Source: Candidatus Tokpelaia sp. JSC161 (lineage in GTDB: Bacteria > Pseudomonadota > Alphaproteobacteria > Rhizobiales > Rhizobiaceae). Taken from it: a stretch of DNA of 64,000 nucleotides. A model generated the notes under the pieces. It ran no database searches. It was not told where the DNA came from and worked only from the letters and a program-made list of their open reading frames with translations. The stretch covers positions 62,001-126,000 of the forward strand of contig QEND01000001.1 of the NCBI GenBank assembly GCA_003331105.1, in the 5' to 3' direction. The position numbers were made by a program, and so were the translations under genes. Of the stretch, positions 37,276-48,069 are shown one piece after another. The stretch's first letter is position 1, and every line of letters begins with the position of its first letter.

Positions 37276-38301
37276 ATGGCAGTAAATCTTAAAAAGACAT
37301 TGCCTAATGTTGCTGAAGCAATGACATTGCCTGAATCTTTTGATTTGAGCAAAGAAGATGAGTTTGATCTTTATCGCAGTATGCTTCTTATTCGGCGATT
37401 TGAGGAAAAGGCAGGTCAGCTGTACGGGATGGGTCTCATTGGAGGGTTTTGTCATCTGTACATTGGGCAAGAGGCTGTTGTTGTAGGTGTTTTGAAGGCT
37501 GCGGAGGATGCTGATCAAATTATCACGTCATATCGTGATCATGGTCATATGTTAGCAGCAGGAATGAATCCTCGTGGTGTAATGGCTGAGCTTACCGGAC
37601 GTCGTGGAGGCTTTTCTAAAGGAAAGGGGGGGTCTATGCACATGTTCTCAATAAAAAAAAGGTTTTATGGGGGTCATGGCATTGTTGGGGCACAGGTCCC
37701 TATAGGGACAGGTCTTGCTTTTGCTAATTCGTATCGTGGAAATAAAAATGTGGCTTTAACATTTTTGGGAGATGGTGCCGCTAATCAAGGACAGGTGTAT
37801 GAAAGTTTTAATATGGCCTCCTTATGGAAACTTCCAGTTGTTTATATTATTGAAAATAATAGGTATGCTATGGGAACCTCCGTTCATCGTTCTTCGGCAG
37901 AACCAGATCTTTCGCGTAGGGGGCTTTCTTTTGAGATTCCTGGTTTTGTTGTCGATGGGATGGATGTGCGTGCTGTGAAAGCGGTTTCGGATAAAGCAAT
38001 TGCATGGGTACGTTCTGGAAATGGACCTATGATTTTGGATATGCGGACATACCGTTATCGAGGTCATTCTATGTCTGATCCAGCAAAATATCGTACGAAG
38101 GAAGAAGTTCAGAGGATTCGTATGGAGCATGACGCTATTGATCAAGTGAAGAAAAGATTGATTAAAAAAGGATGGGCTAGGGAAGAGGATTTAAAGGAAG
38201 TAGATAGGCAGGTTCGTGGCATTGTTTCGGATGCTGCTAATTTTGCGAGAAATGACCATGAACCAGATATTTCGGAGCTATATACCGATCTATTAGCATA
38301 G
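37276..38301 (+). CDS. pdhA: Pyruvate dehydrogenase E1 component, alpha subunit
   Basis: PdhA with PdhB forms the thiamine-diphosphate E1 enzyme that decarboxylates pyruvate. The TPP motif GDGAANQGQVYESFNMASLW...IENN is at about residues 163-196. The phosphorylation-loop region YRYRGHSMSDPAKYR is present near 257, and GGKGGSMHMF-type residues (KGKGGSMHMFS) bind the cofactor. The length (341) is normal. It begins the pdh genes, 43 bases after ftsB. Confidence 0.96.
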   Translation: MAVNLKKTLPNVAEAMTLPESFDLSKEDEFDLYRSMLLIRRFEEKAGQLYGMGLIGGFCHLYIGQEAVVVGVLKAAEDADQIITSYRDHGHMLAAGMNPRGVMAELTGRRGGFSKGKGGSMHMFSIKKRFYGGHGIVGAQVPIGTGLAFANSYRGNKNVALTFLGDGAANQGQVYESFNMASLWKLPVVYIIENNRYAMGTSVHRSSAEPDLSRRGLSFEIPGFVVDGMDVRAVKAVSDKAIAWVRSGNGPMILDMRTYRYRGHSMSDPAKYRTKEEVQRIRMEHDAIDQVKKRLIKKGWAREEDLKEVDRQVRGIVSDAANFARNDHEPDISELYTDLLA

Positions 38302-38471
38302 AAGGAATGCTGAGAAGCCCGGAATTTTGGAAATGTGAAATGAGAATCTTGGTGAATACTGTTTTTATTTTTGAACAGAATGATGTAATAACTGATTTGA
38401 ATCGGAGGTAGGTTAAAGCTTTCTTCGCAAACTGGATCAGCCTTTTTTGATAATATCCGTGAGGTGCGACT

Positions 38472-39455
38472 ATGACAATCTTGACAGTGCGGGAGGCTTT
38501 GCGTGATGCTATGGCTGAGGAAATGCGTCGGGATGATAATGTATTTCTTATGGGAGAAGAGGTTGGGCAATATCAAGGGGCTTACAAAGTTTCAGATGGT
38601 TTGCTTGAGGAATTTGGAGAACGTCGTGTAGTTGATACACCTATTACTGAACATGCTTTTACTGGTCTGGGAATTGGTGCTGCTTTTGCAGGGTTACGTC
38701 CAATTGTTGAGTTTATGACATTTAATTTTGCAATGCAGGCTATTGACCAGATTGTTAATTCCGCTGCGAAAACCCGTTATATGTCTGGGGGACAAATGTC
38801 TGTACCCATTGTTTTTCGCGGACCTAATGGTGCTGCTGCTCGGGTTGCAGCACAGCATTCACAATGTTATGCAGCTTGGTATAGTCATATACCAGGGTTA
38901 AAGGTTGTAGTCCCTTATACAGCTGCAGATGCTAAAGGTCTTCTTAAAACAGCGATCCGGGATGAAAATCCTGTAGTTTTTCTTGAAAATGAGTTACTTT
39001 ATGGAAATAGATTTGAAGTGCCAAATTTAGAGGATTTTCTCGTACCAATTGGTAAGGCACGTATTTACAAAAGTGGGAAAGATGCAACGGTCGTCGCCTT
39101 TGGGATTGGTATGCGCTATGCTATTGATGCAGTAGAAAAGCTTTCTGCGCTTAATATTGATGTTGAATTAATTGATCTTCGTACCCTGCGTCCAATGGAT
39201 ATGTCTACGATTCTTGAATCTGTTCGGAAAACAGGGCGTCTTGTTACGGTTGAAGAAGGATTTCCGCAATCATCCGTAGGTACAGAAATTGCTGCTCGTG
39301 TCATGCAGCAGGCGTTTGATTGGCTTGATGCGCCGGTCTTGACTGTTTCTGGGAAAGATGTTTTTATGCCTTATGCTGCTAATTTAGAAAGACTTGCGTT
39401 ACCATCTGCTATGGAAGTAGTTGAAGCTGTTAAGGCTGTTACTTACAAGTTGTAA
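38472..39455 (+). CDS. pdhB: Pyruvate dehydrogenase E1 component, beta subunit (no lipoyl domain)
   Basis: The 327-residue protein is the transketolase-like beta subunit of E1: [46 protein letters not shown], then the C-terminal swivel domain (DLRTLRPMD). Many rhizobial PdhB proteins carry an extra N-terminal lipoyl domain and reach about 460 residues; here it is absent. A Shine-Dalgarno-like GTGAGGTG sits just before the ATG. The 170 bases after pdhA show no remnant of a lipoyl domain. Confidence 0.95.
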   Translation: MTILTVREALRDAMAEEMRRDDNVFLMGEEVGQYQGAYKVSDGLLEEFGERRVVDTPITEHAFTGLGIGAAFAGLRPIVEFMTFNFAMQAIDQIVNSAAKTRYMSGGQMSVPIVFRGPNGAAARVAAQHSQCYAAWYSHIPGLKVVVPYTAADAKGLLKTAIRDENPVVFLENELLYGNRFEVPNLEDFLVPIGKARIYKSGKDATVVAFGIGMRYAIDAVEKLSALNIDVELIDLRTLRPMDMSTILESVRKTGRLVTVEEGFPQSSVGTEIAARVMQQAFDWLDAPVLTVSGKDVFMPYAANLERLALPSAMEVVEAVKAVTYKL

Positions 39456-39468
39456 AGGAAAAATGTGG

Positions 39469-40707
39469 ATGCCTGTAAAAATTACTATGCCTGCACTGTC
39501 ACCTACGATGGAAGAAGGTACTTTGGCAAGGTGGCTTGTAAAGGAGGGAGATAAGGTTATTCCTGGTGATGTGATCGCTGAAATTGAGACTGATAAAGCT
39601 ATCATGGAAGTAGAGGCAATTGATGAAGGAATTCTTGAAAAAATTCTTGTTCCTTCTGGGACTCAAGGGGTTAAGGTGAACTCTGTCATTGCTCTTCTTG
39701 AAGAAGGTGATTCTGAAGAAGAGAAGATTGATTCTGATTTCTCAAAAGAATCCGAAGAAGATAAGGATAAAACTGGGGGGATGAGATCTGTTGATTCGGA
39801 GAGGGTTTTTTCTTCTCCTTTAGCAAGACGTATGGCAGAACAGAAAGGTGTTAATATTGCTCTGTTAAATGGAACAGGTCCAGGTGGACGTATTGTAAAG
39901 TCTGATGTTGAATCTGCTATTCCTACTCAGGAAGTAGAGACAGTTATTTCTTTGCAAGAAAGAAATAAGGATTTTGTTAGGCTTTTGCCTGGTGAATATA
40001 AAATTATTCCTCAGAGCGCTATACGTAGAACTATTGCTCAGCGTTTAATAGAGTCAAAACGTACTGTTCCACATTTTTATGTATCTGTTGATTGTGAAAT
40101 AGATGCGCTGTTACAGCTGAGATCTGATTTAAATCATGCTGCGCCGGTTGAAGAACAAGAATCTGGGTCTTTTCCAGTTTATAAGCTTTCAGTGAATGAT
40201 ATGATTATTAAGGCTGTGGCCTTAGCCTTGAAGCAGGTTCCTGATGCTCATGTTTCATGGCTTGATGATGAAAATATTATCGATCATTCTTATGTAGATG
40301 TTGCTGTAGCTGTATCACTAAGAAATGGTTTGATTACACCGATCATACGACATGCTGATGAAAAAAATTTAAGAAGAATATCGGATGAAATCAAGGTTTT
40401 AGTAAAGCGAGCTCGGAAGATGAATCTGAAATCTGAAGAGTATCAAGGTGGAACTGTAGCGGTTTCTAATATGGGTATGTTTGGTGTAAAGGAATTTACT
40501 GCGATTATTAATCCTCCTCAAGCAACAATTTTTGCTATTGGTGCAGCTGAAAAACGGCCTGTTGTGAAGAATGGGGTTCTTTCTATTGCAACTATGATGA
40601 CGGTAGTTATATCAGCTGATCATAGGGTCATTGATGGTGTCTTAGCGGCGAATCTTGCTCAAGCATTTAAGATGTTGATTGAAAATCCTTTTATGATCTT
40701 AGTTTAA
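39469..40707 (+). CDS. pdhC: Dihydrolipoamide acetyltransferase (E2) of pyruvate dehydrogenase
   Basis: E2 carries the swinging lipoyl arm and transfers acetyl groups to CoA. One N-terminal lipoyl domain has its lysine at about residue 43 in [12 protein letters not shown]. An acidic linker (about 85-115) follows, then the E1/E3-binding domain ([15 protein letters not shown]...[11 protein letters not shown]), and the catalytic domain ending [17 protein letters not shown] 39469, nine bases after AAAGGA, gives the usual rhizobial N-terminus; ATG 39463 is an alternative. The length of 412 is slightly below the usual 420-450. Confidence 0.95.
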   Translation: MPVKITMPALSPTMEEGTLARWLVKEGDKVIPGDVIAEIETDKAIMEVEAIDEGILEKILVPSGTQGVKVNSVIALLEEGDSEEEKIDSDFSKESEEDKDKTGGMRSVDSERVFSSPLARRMAEQKGVNIALLNGTGPGGRIVKSDVESAIPTQEVETVISLQERNKDFVRLLPGEYKIIPQSAIRRTIAQRLIESKRTVPHFYVSVDCEIDALLQLRSDLNHAAPVEEQESGSFPVYKLSVNDMIIKAVALALKQVPDAHVSWLDDENIIDHSYVDVAVAVSLRNGLITPIIRHADEKNLRRISDEIKVLVKRARKMNLKSEEYQGGTVAVSNMGMFGVKEFTAIINPPQATIFAIGAAEKRPVVKNGVLSIATMMTVVISADHRVIDGVLAANLAQAFKMLIENPFMILV

Positions 40708-40781
40708 GAGAGTAAAAAGCTATTTTTGAGAAGTGTTTTATTCGATATTTAATTTCGCTATTATTTTGATAGAGGAAAGTA

Positions 40782-42242
40782 ATGTCTAAATTGTATGATA
40801 TTATTATCATTGGCTCTGGCCCTGGTGGTTATACAGCGGCAATTCGTGCGGCACAATTAGGATTCAGTACAGCTATTGTAGAGCGTGAGCATCTAGGTGG
40901 TATTTGCTTGAATTGGGGTTGTATCCCTACGAAAGCGCTGTTACGTTCTGCTGAGATAAAACATATTACTGATCATATCAAGGATTATGGGATTAGATGT
41001 GATGGATCTGTTCTTCCTGATATTAATGCAATAGTTGCTCGTTCTCGCAGAGTTTCAGCCCGTCTTAATAGTGGTATTGCTTTTTTGATGAAGAAAAATA
41101 AGATTGATATCATTTGGGGTGAAGGTCTCCTGAAAAGGAGTGTCACGGATGGAACTTTTTTAGAAATTATTGTGGAGCCATCCTTAAAAAAGGTTGTAGA
41201 ACCACAACACGCTGTTCCAAAAGGTGTCCTTGGTTCTGGTGTTTATAAAGCGAAGCATGTTATTCTTGCGACTGGTGCGCGTCCACGCATTTTACCTGGT
41301 CTTGAGCCAGATGGTCAATCTATCTGGACATATTGTGAAGCAATGGTACCAAAGATTATTCCAAAATCTCTGATTATTGTAGGATCAGGTGCAATTGGTA
41401 TTGAATTTTCTTCTTTTTATCGTGATATGGGAGCATCAGTAACTCTGATTGAGGTTTTACCGCAAATTATGCCGCTGGAAGATTGTGAGCTTTCAGCTTT
41501 TACTCGTAAGGAGCTTGAAAGCCGTGGTATTTCTATACTGACTGAAGCGAAGATAACTAAGCTTGAGAAAGCTCATGATTTGATTAGTGTCCATATTGAT
41601 GTCAAAGGAAAGAAAAAAAGTATTTCTGCTGCATGCTTGCTTTCTGCTGTAGGAGTTGAAGGGAACGTTGAAAGTCTTGGAATTGAGAGCTTAGGTATTA
41701 GGTTTGAATCTGGTCGTATTGTGACAGATCAATGGAATTGGACAGGAGTTCCTGGTATTTATGCTATTGGTGATGTGAGCGGGGCTCCTATGCTTGCCCA
41801 TAAGGCAGAAGCAGAGGGGAGAGTTTGTGTTGAAACAATTGCTGGTCTCTCAAAACTTCATCCTGTAGATAAAAGAAAAATACCAGGATGTATTTACTCT
41901 AGACCTCAGGTAGCGTCTGTGGGTCTTACGGAAGAGAAAGCAAAAGACTTTGGTTATAATATTCGTGTTGGCCGTTATTTTTTTTCTGCTAATGGGAAGG
42001 CGATTGCACTGGGTGAGGATAAAGGATTTATAAAGACAATTTTTGATGAAAAGACAGGTCAACTTCTTGGAGCTCATATGGTCGGAGCAGAAGTAACTGA
42101 ACTGATTCAGGGGGTTGTCATTGCTATGAATCTAGAAACGACGGAAGAAGATCTCATTCGTTCTATTTTTCCACATCCGACTTTATCAGAAGTGCTTAAA
42201 GAAAGTGTGCTGGATGCTTATGATCTAGCCCTGAACATATAA
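40782..42242 (+). CDS. lpd: Dihydrolipoyl dehydrogenase (E3)
   Basis: E3 reoxidises the lipoyl arm of E2 and passes electrons to NAD. The FAD segment IIIGSGPGGYTAAIRAAQLG and the redox disulfide GGICLNWGCIPTKAL (Cys42, Cys47) are present. The NAD fold (IIVGSGAIGIEFSSFYRDMG) and the C-terminal interface motif FPHPTLSEVLKES are also present. The length (486) includes the insertion at about residues 130-160 seen in E3 proteins encoded in rhizobial pdh operons. It lies 74 bases after pdhC. Confidence 0.96.
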   Translation: MSKLYDIIIIGSGPGGYTAAIRAAQLGFSTAIVEREHLGGICLNWGCIPTKALLRSAEIKHITDHIKDYGIRCDGSVLPDINAIVARSRRVSARLNSGIAFLMKKNKIDIIWGEGLLKRSVTDGTFLEIIVEPSLKKVVEPQHAVPKGVLGSGVYKAKHVILATGARPRILPGLEPDGQSIWTYCEAMVPKIIPKSLIIVGSGAIGIEFSSFYRDMGASVTLIEVLPQIMPLEDCELSAFTRKELESRGISILTEAKITKLEKAHDLISVHIDVKGKKKSISAACLLSAVGVEGNVESLGIESLGIRFESGRIVTDQWNWTGVPGIYAIGDVSGAPMLAHKAEAEGRVCVETIAGLSKLHPVDKRKIPGCIYSRPQVASVGLTEEKAKDFGYNIRVGRYFFSANGKAIALGEDKGFIKTIFDEKTGQLLGAHMVGAEVTELIQGVVIAMNLETTEEDLIRSIFPHPTLSEVLKESVLDAYDLALNI

Positions 42243-42284
42243 AAGTTATGTCTATGGATTGATTTATGTCCAAAGGAAGAGACT

Positions 42285-43244
42285 ATGAATCGGCTTGATA
42301 GAATTTCGGTTCGGCCTATACGCCATCCAGAAAAATCCAATAACCCAGATAGCAAAGTGTTAGAAAAACCAGATTGGATTCGTGTCAGAGCTCGAACATC
42401 TAGTATTTATGCTGATACATGGGATATTGTTCGTGGTAACGGTCTTATTACGGTATGTCAAGAAGCGGCTTGTCCTAATATTTCTGAGTGTTGGCATAAA
42501 AGGCATGCGACTTTTATGATTATGGGTAACATATGTACCCGTGCCTGTGCTTTTTGCAATGTATCGACAGGGATTCCTTTGTCCCTTGATTCTGATGAGC
42601 CAGAGCGTATTGCGAGAGCTGTGGAGCAGATGAAACTCATGCATGTCGTGATTACTTCAGTTGATCGTGATGATCTTACGGATGGTGGTGCAGGACATTT
42701 TTCTAAGGTGATTGAGGCTATTCGGAAACGTATGCCGCAGACAACAATTGAGGTCTTAACGCCTGATTTTCGCAATAAGCATGGAGCAATTGAAATTATA
42801 TTAGCTGCTCGTCCTGATGTTTTCAATCACAATTTAGAAACTGTAGCTTCACAATATTTAACTGTGCGTCCTGGTGCCCGTTATTTTAGCTCTCTTCGCT
42901 TATTGCAAAGGGTGAAAGAAATTGAACCTTCTATTTTTACAAAGTCAGGGATTATGTTAGGTTTGGGTGAAAAAAGAAATGAGATACTTCAGCTGATGGA
43001 CGATTTACGCTCAGCTGATGTAGACTTTATGACCCTTGGTCAGTATCTGCAACCAACTAAAAAGCATCATCCTGTTATCCGATTTGTTCATCCAGATGAA
43101 TTTTCTTCATATGCTACAATTGGGAAGAGCAAGGGTTTTTTATATGTAGCTTCGAGTCCGCTCACGCGTTCTTCTTATCATGCTGGAGATGATTTTAAAA
43201 AATTGAAGTTAGCTAGATTGAATCGTTTTGCTGCTAAATGCTGA
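42285..43244 (+). CDS. lipA: Lipoyl synthase
   Basis: LipA is the radical-SAM enzyme that inserts two sulfurs into octanoyl groups on lipoyl domains, matching its position next to the pdh genes. The auxiliary cluster ligands are Cys58, Cys63 and Cys69 ([12 protein letters not shown]). The radical-SAM cluster ligands are Cys84, Cys88 and Cys91 (CTRACAFC). The C-terminal [10 protein letters not shown] serine, which completes the auxiliary cluster, is also visible. The length (319) is standard. Confidence 0.97.
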   Translation: MNRLDRISVRPIRHPEKSNNPDSKVLEKPDWIRVRARTSSIYADTWDIVRGNGLITVCQEAACPNISECWHKRHATFMIMGNICTRACAFCNVSTGIPLSLDSDEPERIARAVEQMKLMHVVITSVDRDDLTDGGAGHFSKVIEAIRKRMPQTTIEVLTPDFRNKHGAIEIILAARPDVFNHNLETVASQYLTVRPGARYFSSLRLLQRVKEIEPSIFTKSGIMLGLGEKRNEILQLMDDLRSADVDFMTLGQYLQPTKKHHPVIRFVHPDEFSSYATIGKSKGFLYVASSPLTRSSYHAGDDFKKLKLARLNRFAAKC

Positions 43245-43247
43245 GCC

Positions 43248-43706
43248 ATGCCGTCTTTTGAGATACAAAAATATGTTGAGCATCATAGGGCTAATATGTT
43301 TGCGCTTGTTGCTGATGTCGAGAGCTATCCTGAATTTTTGCCTATGTGTGAAGCCTTGTCTATTCGTTCTTATCATAGAGAAGGTGAGAACAGCTTCTTT
43401 CTAGCGGATATGACTGTTCATTATCAGTGGATTCGTGAAATTTTGACAACGAAAGTTTCTCTTCATCCAGGAGAAGGTCGGATTAAAGTGCAATATGTTG
43501 AAGGACCTTTTCAGTATCTTGAAAATTATTGGATATTTTTACCGGTTAAAAGCGAGAATGCTTGTATCATTGAGTTTTTTATTGATTATAAAATTAGCCA
43601 TCCGATTTTTTCTCTGATAGCAGGGCAAATGTTTCGGAATGTCTTTTGTCGTTTTATTGATATATTTAAGAAAAGGGCTGACGAGCTTTATGATAGAGTC
43701 ATTTGA
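43248..43706 (+). CDS. Coenzyme Q-binding protein Coq10 (START-like, RatA family)
   Basis: The 152-residue single-domain START/polyketide-cyclase protein opens MPSFEIQKYVEHHRANMFALVADVESYPEFLPMC, the Coq10/RatA signature. It continues through VEGPFQYLENYWIF to a C-terminal helix (MFRNVFCRFIDIFKKRADELY). In alphaproteobacteria it follows lipA in the pdh operon and is thought to bind ubiquinone or help its delivery to respiratory complexes. RatA of E. coli, a homologue, was reported as a ribosome-association toxin, but the context favours the quinone role. It begins three bases after lipA. Confidence 0.88.
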   Translation: MPSFEIQKYVEHHRANMFALVADVESYPEFLPMCEALSIRSYHREGENSFFLADMTVHYQWIREILTTKVSLHPGEGRIKVQYVEGPFQYLENYWIFLPVKSENACIIEFFIDYKISHPIFSLIAGQMFRNVFCRFIDIFKKRADELYDRVI

Positions 43707-43723
43707 TTTTGATCAATTTCTAT

Positions 43724-45766
43724 CTATTTTTTAGGATATCCTAGAATCAAATCTGTTTTGATATCAGTTTCGCCTTTTAGACGAGCTTTATAAACTTCAT
43801 AATTTTCCATGACACGTTGTACATAATTACGTGTTTCATGATAAGGTATCCGCTCAATCCAATCAACGACTTCTTCAAGAGAAGCTCCACGGGGATCCCC
43901 GTAACGTTTAATCCACTCTTCGGCGCGTCTTGGTCCTGCGTTGTATCCAATAAAGGTTAAGAGATATGACCTATCAAATTTTTCTAGTTCTTTGTTAAGA
44001 TAGACGATACCGAGGCTTATGTTGTAGCCAGGGTCTACAAGTTTTTTTAAAGAATAGGTTTTTCCTTGTTCTAATGCAATTTCTTTAGCTGTTTGAGGTA
44101 AGATTTGTAGAATTCCACGTGCGTTGGCGCTTGATTTTGCAAGAGGATTAAATTCACTTTCTTGACGTCCTATAGCATAGGTCATGGCTTTACTGATGTT
44201 AGAAATATGAAGGTCAGAAGGAATAACTCCTAAAGGATAAGAAAGAGCTTCTACAGGAATGCCGCGATAAACAGCGTTTTGACCAATTTTTAGACTTGTA
44301 TAATAATCGTTGTATTTCTCTGCCATTCCAGAAAGTAAACTGAGTTTTCCTGGACTTTTTAAGTGATAAGAAAGCTCTTTGTATAAGATGATAGCCTCTT
44401 TTCTAAAACCAGCTGATTCAAGATTTTGGATTACCTTAATGGTAGCGAGTTGTTTGAATTCTTTTCTATCTTTTTCTGTGGGATGTGGGTAATCTATTTT
44501 CAAGGTTCTTTTTTTTAGATGGGTCGCTGCTAATTGTCCATAGAATGTGGTTTTGTAACGAGAAGCTTTTTGGAAGAAATGCTTGGATGTTTTTTTGTCA
44601 TGCATGATTTCTGTTGTTCTTCCCATCCAATACAAGCTACGTGCGATAGAAATAGGATGCGAAGAGAGGCGATTGAGATGGGAGAAATGCTTGAGAGCCG
44701 TTTTTGGCTTATTTAGAAAACGTAATGCATACCATCCAGCATGAAACTCTGCATCTGCTCTGATTGTAGGATTCTGACTTTTCTGTGTTGCTGCTAATTG
44801 GTAGGCAAGTTGTATGTTCCCAATATCGAGTAATTCACGCGAAAGTATTCGTATTTGATTCCACCATAAATCGGTATGTGTGGATATTTCGTTATTTTGT
44901 CTATTGAGAGCAACTCTTGCTGCTTCTATATATTGTTTATTATTGCGTAGATATTTGATGCGGGCGAAGCGATATATTGTGTTTTGTTTCAAACTTTTAT
45001 TAATGGCTTCAAGCTGTTTTGCAGCATCTATTTTTTTAGATATGACAGCTAGAAGTCCTTTGTAAAGAGAAGTTTCTCCGGCGAGTTGTGCGATATTTTG
45101 AGCAGAATTTATTTGGGAATTGTCAATCAGGTTTTTGAAACGTCTTTGGTAATCGATTTTTGTTAAAATTGTGCCAATCTCTTGAATAACCATTTTTTCT
45201 TCATGGTTTGTGAGTTTGGCTGTGGGCCACCATGAAGCGATGAGAGCATGTGCTTTTTTTCGATCTTTTGTGATTAGGGCTTGAGTGAATGCTATCATAC
45301 CAGAAGTTGTTTGCGGTTTTTTTTTACTAAAAAAATTGATAATTTCTTTGGATGAGTGTTGTTCGTAGATAAAAGCCTTTTCGAGGTTATATTCTATAAT
45401 ACTGTGTCCTGGCCAATTTTTTAACTCAATGATTGCTTGACGAAATTGAGTAGAAGGGATTTCTTTTATATTTGAGACAGCAATAGCCCAGGTAAGAGTA
45501 TTGCGAGAAGGAGAATTGTATGGCATGTCATCTCTTAGTCCAATCGCTTGTTCTATTTTTTTCTCTTGAAGGCTTTGAAGTCCTATTCTGAGTTTTTCAA
45601 TATCTTTATTGCTTGAATTTAAAAGAACGATTTTTTTGTTAGAAAGAGGCTGTTGAGGCTTAGAATGAGGAATAGGGTAGGTCTGTGCGAAAGAGAGAGA
45701 AAGGGAGTGAAGGAGAATATTCCCTATGAGGATAATAGAAACAAGGAAAAATATATGTGGAGGCAT
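43724..45766 (-). CDS. slt: Soluble lytic murein transglycosylase
   Basis: Slt cleaves glycan strands of peptidoglycan to 1,6-anhydromuropeptides. A signal peptide (FFLVSIILIGNILLHSLSLSFA) precedes a long helical superhelix domain (about residues 40-500) and a C-terminal goose-lysozyme-like domain. The catalytic Glu sits in AIGRQESEFNPLAKSSANARG (near residue 540), followed by ILQILPQTAKEIA and YNAGPRRAEEW. The length (680) is typical. The C-terminus also carries IPYHETRNYVQRVMENYEVY, a family hallmark. It is divergent from dapA, as in other rhizobia. Confidence 0.94.
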   Translation of the reverse strand: MPPHIFFLVSIILIGNILLHSLSLSFAQTYPIPHSKPQQPLSNKKIVLLNSSNKDIEKLRIGLQSLQEKKIEQAIGLRDDMPYNSPSRNTLTWAIAVSNIKEIPSTQFRQAIIELKNWPGHSIIEYNLEKAFIYEQHSSKEIINFFSKKKPQTTSGMIAFTQALITKDRKKAHALIASWWPTAKLTNHEEKMVIQEIGTILTKIDYQRRFKNLIDNSQINSAQNIAQLAGETSLYKGLLAVISKKIDAAKQLEAINKSLKQNTIYRFARIKYLRNNKQYIEAARVALNRQNNEISTHTDLWWNQIRILSRELLDIGNIQLAYQLAATQKSQNPTIRADAEFHAGWYALRFLNKPKTALKHFSHLNRLSSHPISIARSLYWMGRTTEIMHDKKTSKHFFQKASRYKTTFYGQLAATHLKKRTLKIDYPHPTEKDRKEFKQLATIKVIQNLESAGFRKEAIILYKELSYHLKSPGKLSLLSGMAEKYNDYYTSLKIGQNAVYRGIPVEALSYPLGVIPSDLHISNISKAMTYAIGRQESEFNPLAKSSANARGILQILPQTAKEIALEQGKTYSLKKLVDPGYNISLGIVYLNKELEKFDRSYLLTFIGYNAGPRRAEEWIKRYGDPRGASLEEVVDWIERIPYHETRNYVQRVMENYEVYKARLKGETDIKTDLILGYPKK

Positions 45767-45932
45767 GTTTTAATCTGTCAGGTAATGTCACTTAAAAAAA
45801 TAGACGAATATAGACTTATATAGATTGATTTTTATGAGATCGTGATATAGCGCTAGCTATATTTTTCTTGCCTGAGCTGTTGAGCCGGACTATGTTTTAA
45901 ATTGTTTCGGGAATGCTATCAGGGAGTGATCT

Positions 45933-46817
45933 ATGCTTAAGGGAGCTTTAACCGCCCTTATAACCCCTTTTTCTGCGAGAGGAGGTATTGATGAAACAGC
46001 GTTTTGTAACCTTATTGAATGGCAAATCAGTGAAGGTATACATGGATTAGTCCCGGTTGGTACTACTGGTGAAGCCCCAACTCTTAGCTATAATGAGCAT
46101 AAGCGTTTAATTGAAGTATGTATTAAGCAGGTGAATAAACGAGTTCCTGTTATTGCCGGAGCTGGAGCGAATAGCACGTCTGAGGCCGTCGAGCTTGCTC
46201 TTTATGCAGAGCGAGTTGGTGCAGATGCACTTTTAGTTGTAACTCCTTATTATAATAAACCAAGTCAACGTGGTCTTTATACACATTTTTCTGCTATTGC
46301 TGAAGCTGTGTCTACCCCGATTCTTATCTATAATATTCCAGGGCGTTCTGTTATTGATATGTTACCGGATACTATGGGGCAGTTAAAAAGGGATTTTAAG
46401 AATATTGTTGGAGTTAAAGATGCGACTGGCCGGATGGACCGTGTATCGGAACAGCGTCTGGCTTGCGGAAAAAACTTTGTTCAGCTTTCAGGGGAGGATT
46501 CTTCAGCATTAGGATTTAATGCGCAAGGTGGTATGGGTTGTATTTCAGTTACATCCAATATTGCGCCACGCTTGTGTTCTGAATTACAGAATGCCTGTTT
46601 AAGGAATGACTATTATGCGGCTTTTTCTGTTCATGAAAGGTTGGTGCCTATTCATAAAGTGCTTTTTCTTGAACCGAATCCAGCGGGGATTAAATATGCA
46701 GCATCAAGGCTTGGTCTTTGTACTCCGCTTGTACGTTTGCCACTGCTGCAGATTGATTTTGAAACAGCGAAAATGATTGATGCGGCATTAATTAATGCTG
46801 GGTTGCTTGATTCTTGA
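45933..46817 (+). CDS. dapA: 4-hydroxy-tetrahydrodipicolinate synthase
   Basis: DapA condenses pyruvate and aspartate semialdehyde toward diaminopimelate. It opens [40 protein letters not shown] with the proton-relay tyrosine, [12 protein letters not shown] and the Schiff-base lysine in [11 protein letters not shown] (near residue 162) are intact. The length (294) is standard. Its substrate is made by Asd, encoded 11.7 kb downstream, and its product goes to DapB, encoded 15 kb upstream. Confidence 0.97.
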   Translation: MLKGALTALITPFSARGGIDETAFCNLIEWQISEGIHGLVPVGTTGEAPTLSYNEHKRLIEVCIKQVNKRVPVIAGAGANSTSEAVELALYAERVGADALLVVTPYYNKPSQRGLYTHFSAIAEAVSTPILIYNIPGRSVIDMLPDTMGQLKRDFKNIVGVKDATGRMDRVSEQRLACGKNFVQLSGEDSSALGFNAQGGMGCISVTSNIAPRLCSELQNACLRNDYYAAFSVHERLVPIHKVLFLEPNPAGIKYAASRLGLCTPLVRLPLLQIDFETAKMIDAALINAGLLDS

Positions 46818-46840
46818 ATAAAGAATGGATGGATTAATCA

Positions 46841-47305
46841 ATGAGTGCAGGAAAAAATGAGCAGAGAAGAATTTTAGCTGAGAATAGGAAAGCACGTTAT
46901 AATTATGAAATTACTTCTACGTTAGAGGCAGGATTAGTGTTGCAGGGGAGTGAGGTGAAATCGTTACGTGCCAATCATGCTAGTATTACAGATAGTTACG
47001 CAAGTTTAGAAAATGGAGAAGTGTGGCTTGTTAATACTTATATTCCTGTATATTTGCAAGCAAGCTGTTTTAATCATGAGCCAAGGCGTTTGCGTAAGTT
47101 GCTTGTGAGGAGAAGAGAACTTCTTCGTTTGTTTAATTCTATTTCACGAGAAGGGATGACACTTATTCCTCTCCGACTTTATTTTAATATGCATGCTTGG
47201 GTAAAGCTTGAAATTGGAATTGCTCGTGGTAAGAAAGCATATGATAAGCGTGAGAGAGAGAAAAAACGTGATTGGGCTCGTGAGAAGGCTAGGTTAGTGC
47301 GTTAA
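46841..47305 (+). CDS. smpB: SsrA-binding protein SmpB
   Basis: SmpB binds tmRNA and brings it to stalled ribosomes for trans-translation. The OB-fold ([36 protein letters not shown]) and the basic C-terminal tail ([23 protein letters not shown]), which reads the empty mRNA channel, are present. The length of 154 is normal. It follows dapA by 23 bases. The ssrA gene itself was not seen in this window. Confidence 0.97.
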   Translation: MSAGKNEQRRILAENRKARYNYEITSTLEAGLVLQGSEVKSLRANHASITDSYASLENGEVWLVNTYIPVYLQASCFNHEPRRLRKLLVRRRELLRLFNSISREGMTLIPLRLYFNMHAWVKLEIGIARGKKAYDKREREKKRDWAREKARLVR

Positions 47306-47308
47306 AAT

Positions 47309-47860
47309 TTATTGGGGATGAGATGATCTGTCGTTTTGTTCTCGCTCAATTTCGGTTTTAAGTTGAAGAAGATCAATGAAATTATCGGCTTGTCTCCGTA
47401 AATCATCGGAAATCATTGCTGGTTGTGTTTCAAGTGTTGAAACAACGCTGACTTTACGGCCTTTACGTTGTAAAGCTTCGACTAAGGAGCGAAAATCACC
47501 ATCACCTGAAAAAAGTACGAAATGATCTACTGTATTAGAAAGTTCCATTGCATCAATCGTTAATTCTATGTCCATATTTCCTTTAATTTTACGGCGACCA
47601 CTAGCGTCTATAAATTCCTTAGCTATTTTTGTTATCACTTGATAGCCGTTATAGTGTAACCAATCAATGAGCGGACGAATAGATGAATATTCTTGTTCTT
47701 CTACAAGAGCAGTATAATAATAAGCGCGCAAAAGATAGCCGTTTTTTTTAAAAACATCAAGTAATTTGTTATAATCAATGTCAAATCCTAAGGTTTTGGA
47801 GGCAGCGTAAAGATTGGCGCCATCAATAAAAAGAGCAAGTTTCTCACGAGGATCAAACAT
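47309..47860 (-). CDS. NYN domain (LabA/DUF88 family) putative RNA-binding nuclease-like protein
   Basis: The 183-residue product is a single NYN/PIN-like domain: LALFIDGANLYAAS, KGNMDIELTIDAMELS and HFVLFSGDGDFRSLVEALQRKGRKVSVVS. The spaced acidic residues (Asp of FIDGAN, Asp of DIELTIDA, Asp of SGDGDF) form the expected metal site. A role in RNA processing is likely from the fold but untested. ATG 47860 is preferred over a TTG at 47908, because it starts directly before the conserved FDPREK segment. Its stop is three bases from that of smpB on the other strand. Confidence 0.88.
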   Translation of the reverse strand: MFDPREKLALFIDGANLYAASKTLGFDIDYNKLLDVFKKNGYLLRAYYYTALVEEQEYSSIRPLIDWLHYNGYQVITKIAKEFIDASGRRKIKGNMDIELTIDAMELSNTVDHFVLFSGDGDFRSLVEALQRKGRKVSVVSTLETQPAMISDDLRRQADNFIDLLQLKTEIEREQNDRSSHPQ

Positions 47861-48069
47861 GATATAAAACCGTTTATGAAAAATTCTTGGCCATATGATG
47901 CAAGACAAGAATCAGTGAAAGAACTATCTGTGAGCCTATTTAAATCACCTTTGCTTTGTTGCCAAGGTAGACAAGTGAAAAATAGGATTTTATTCTCTGT
48001 TTGTCTTGTTTTTTAGTATATAAAGAATTAAGGATTGAATCCTTTAGATCGTTATTGTTAGAGGTATTT

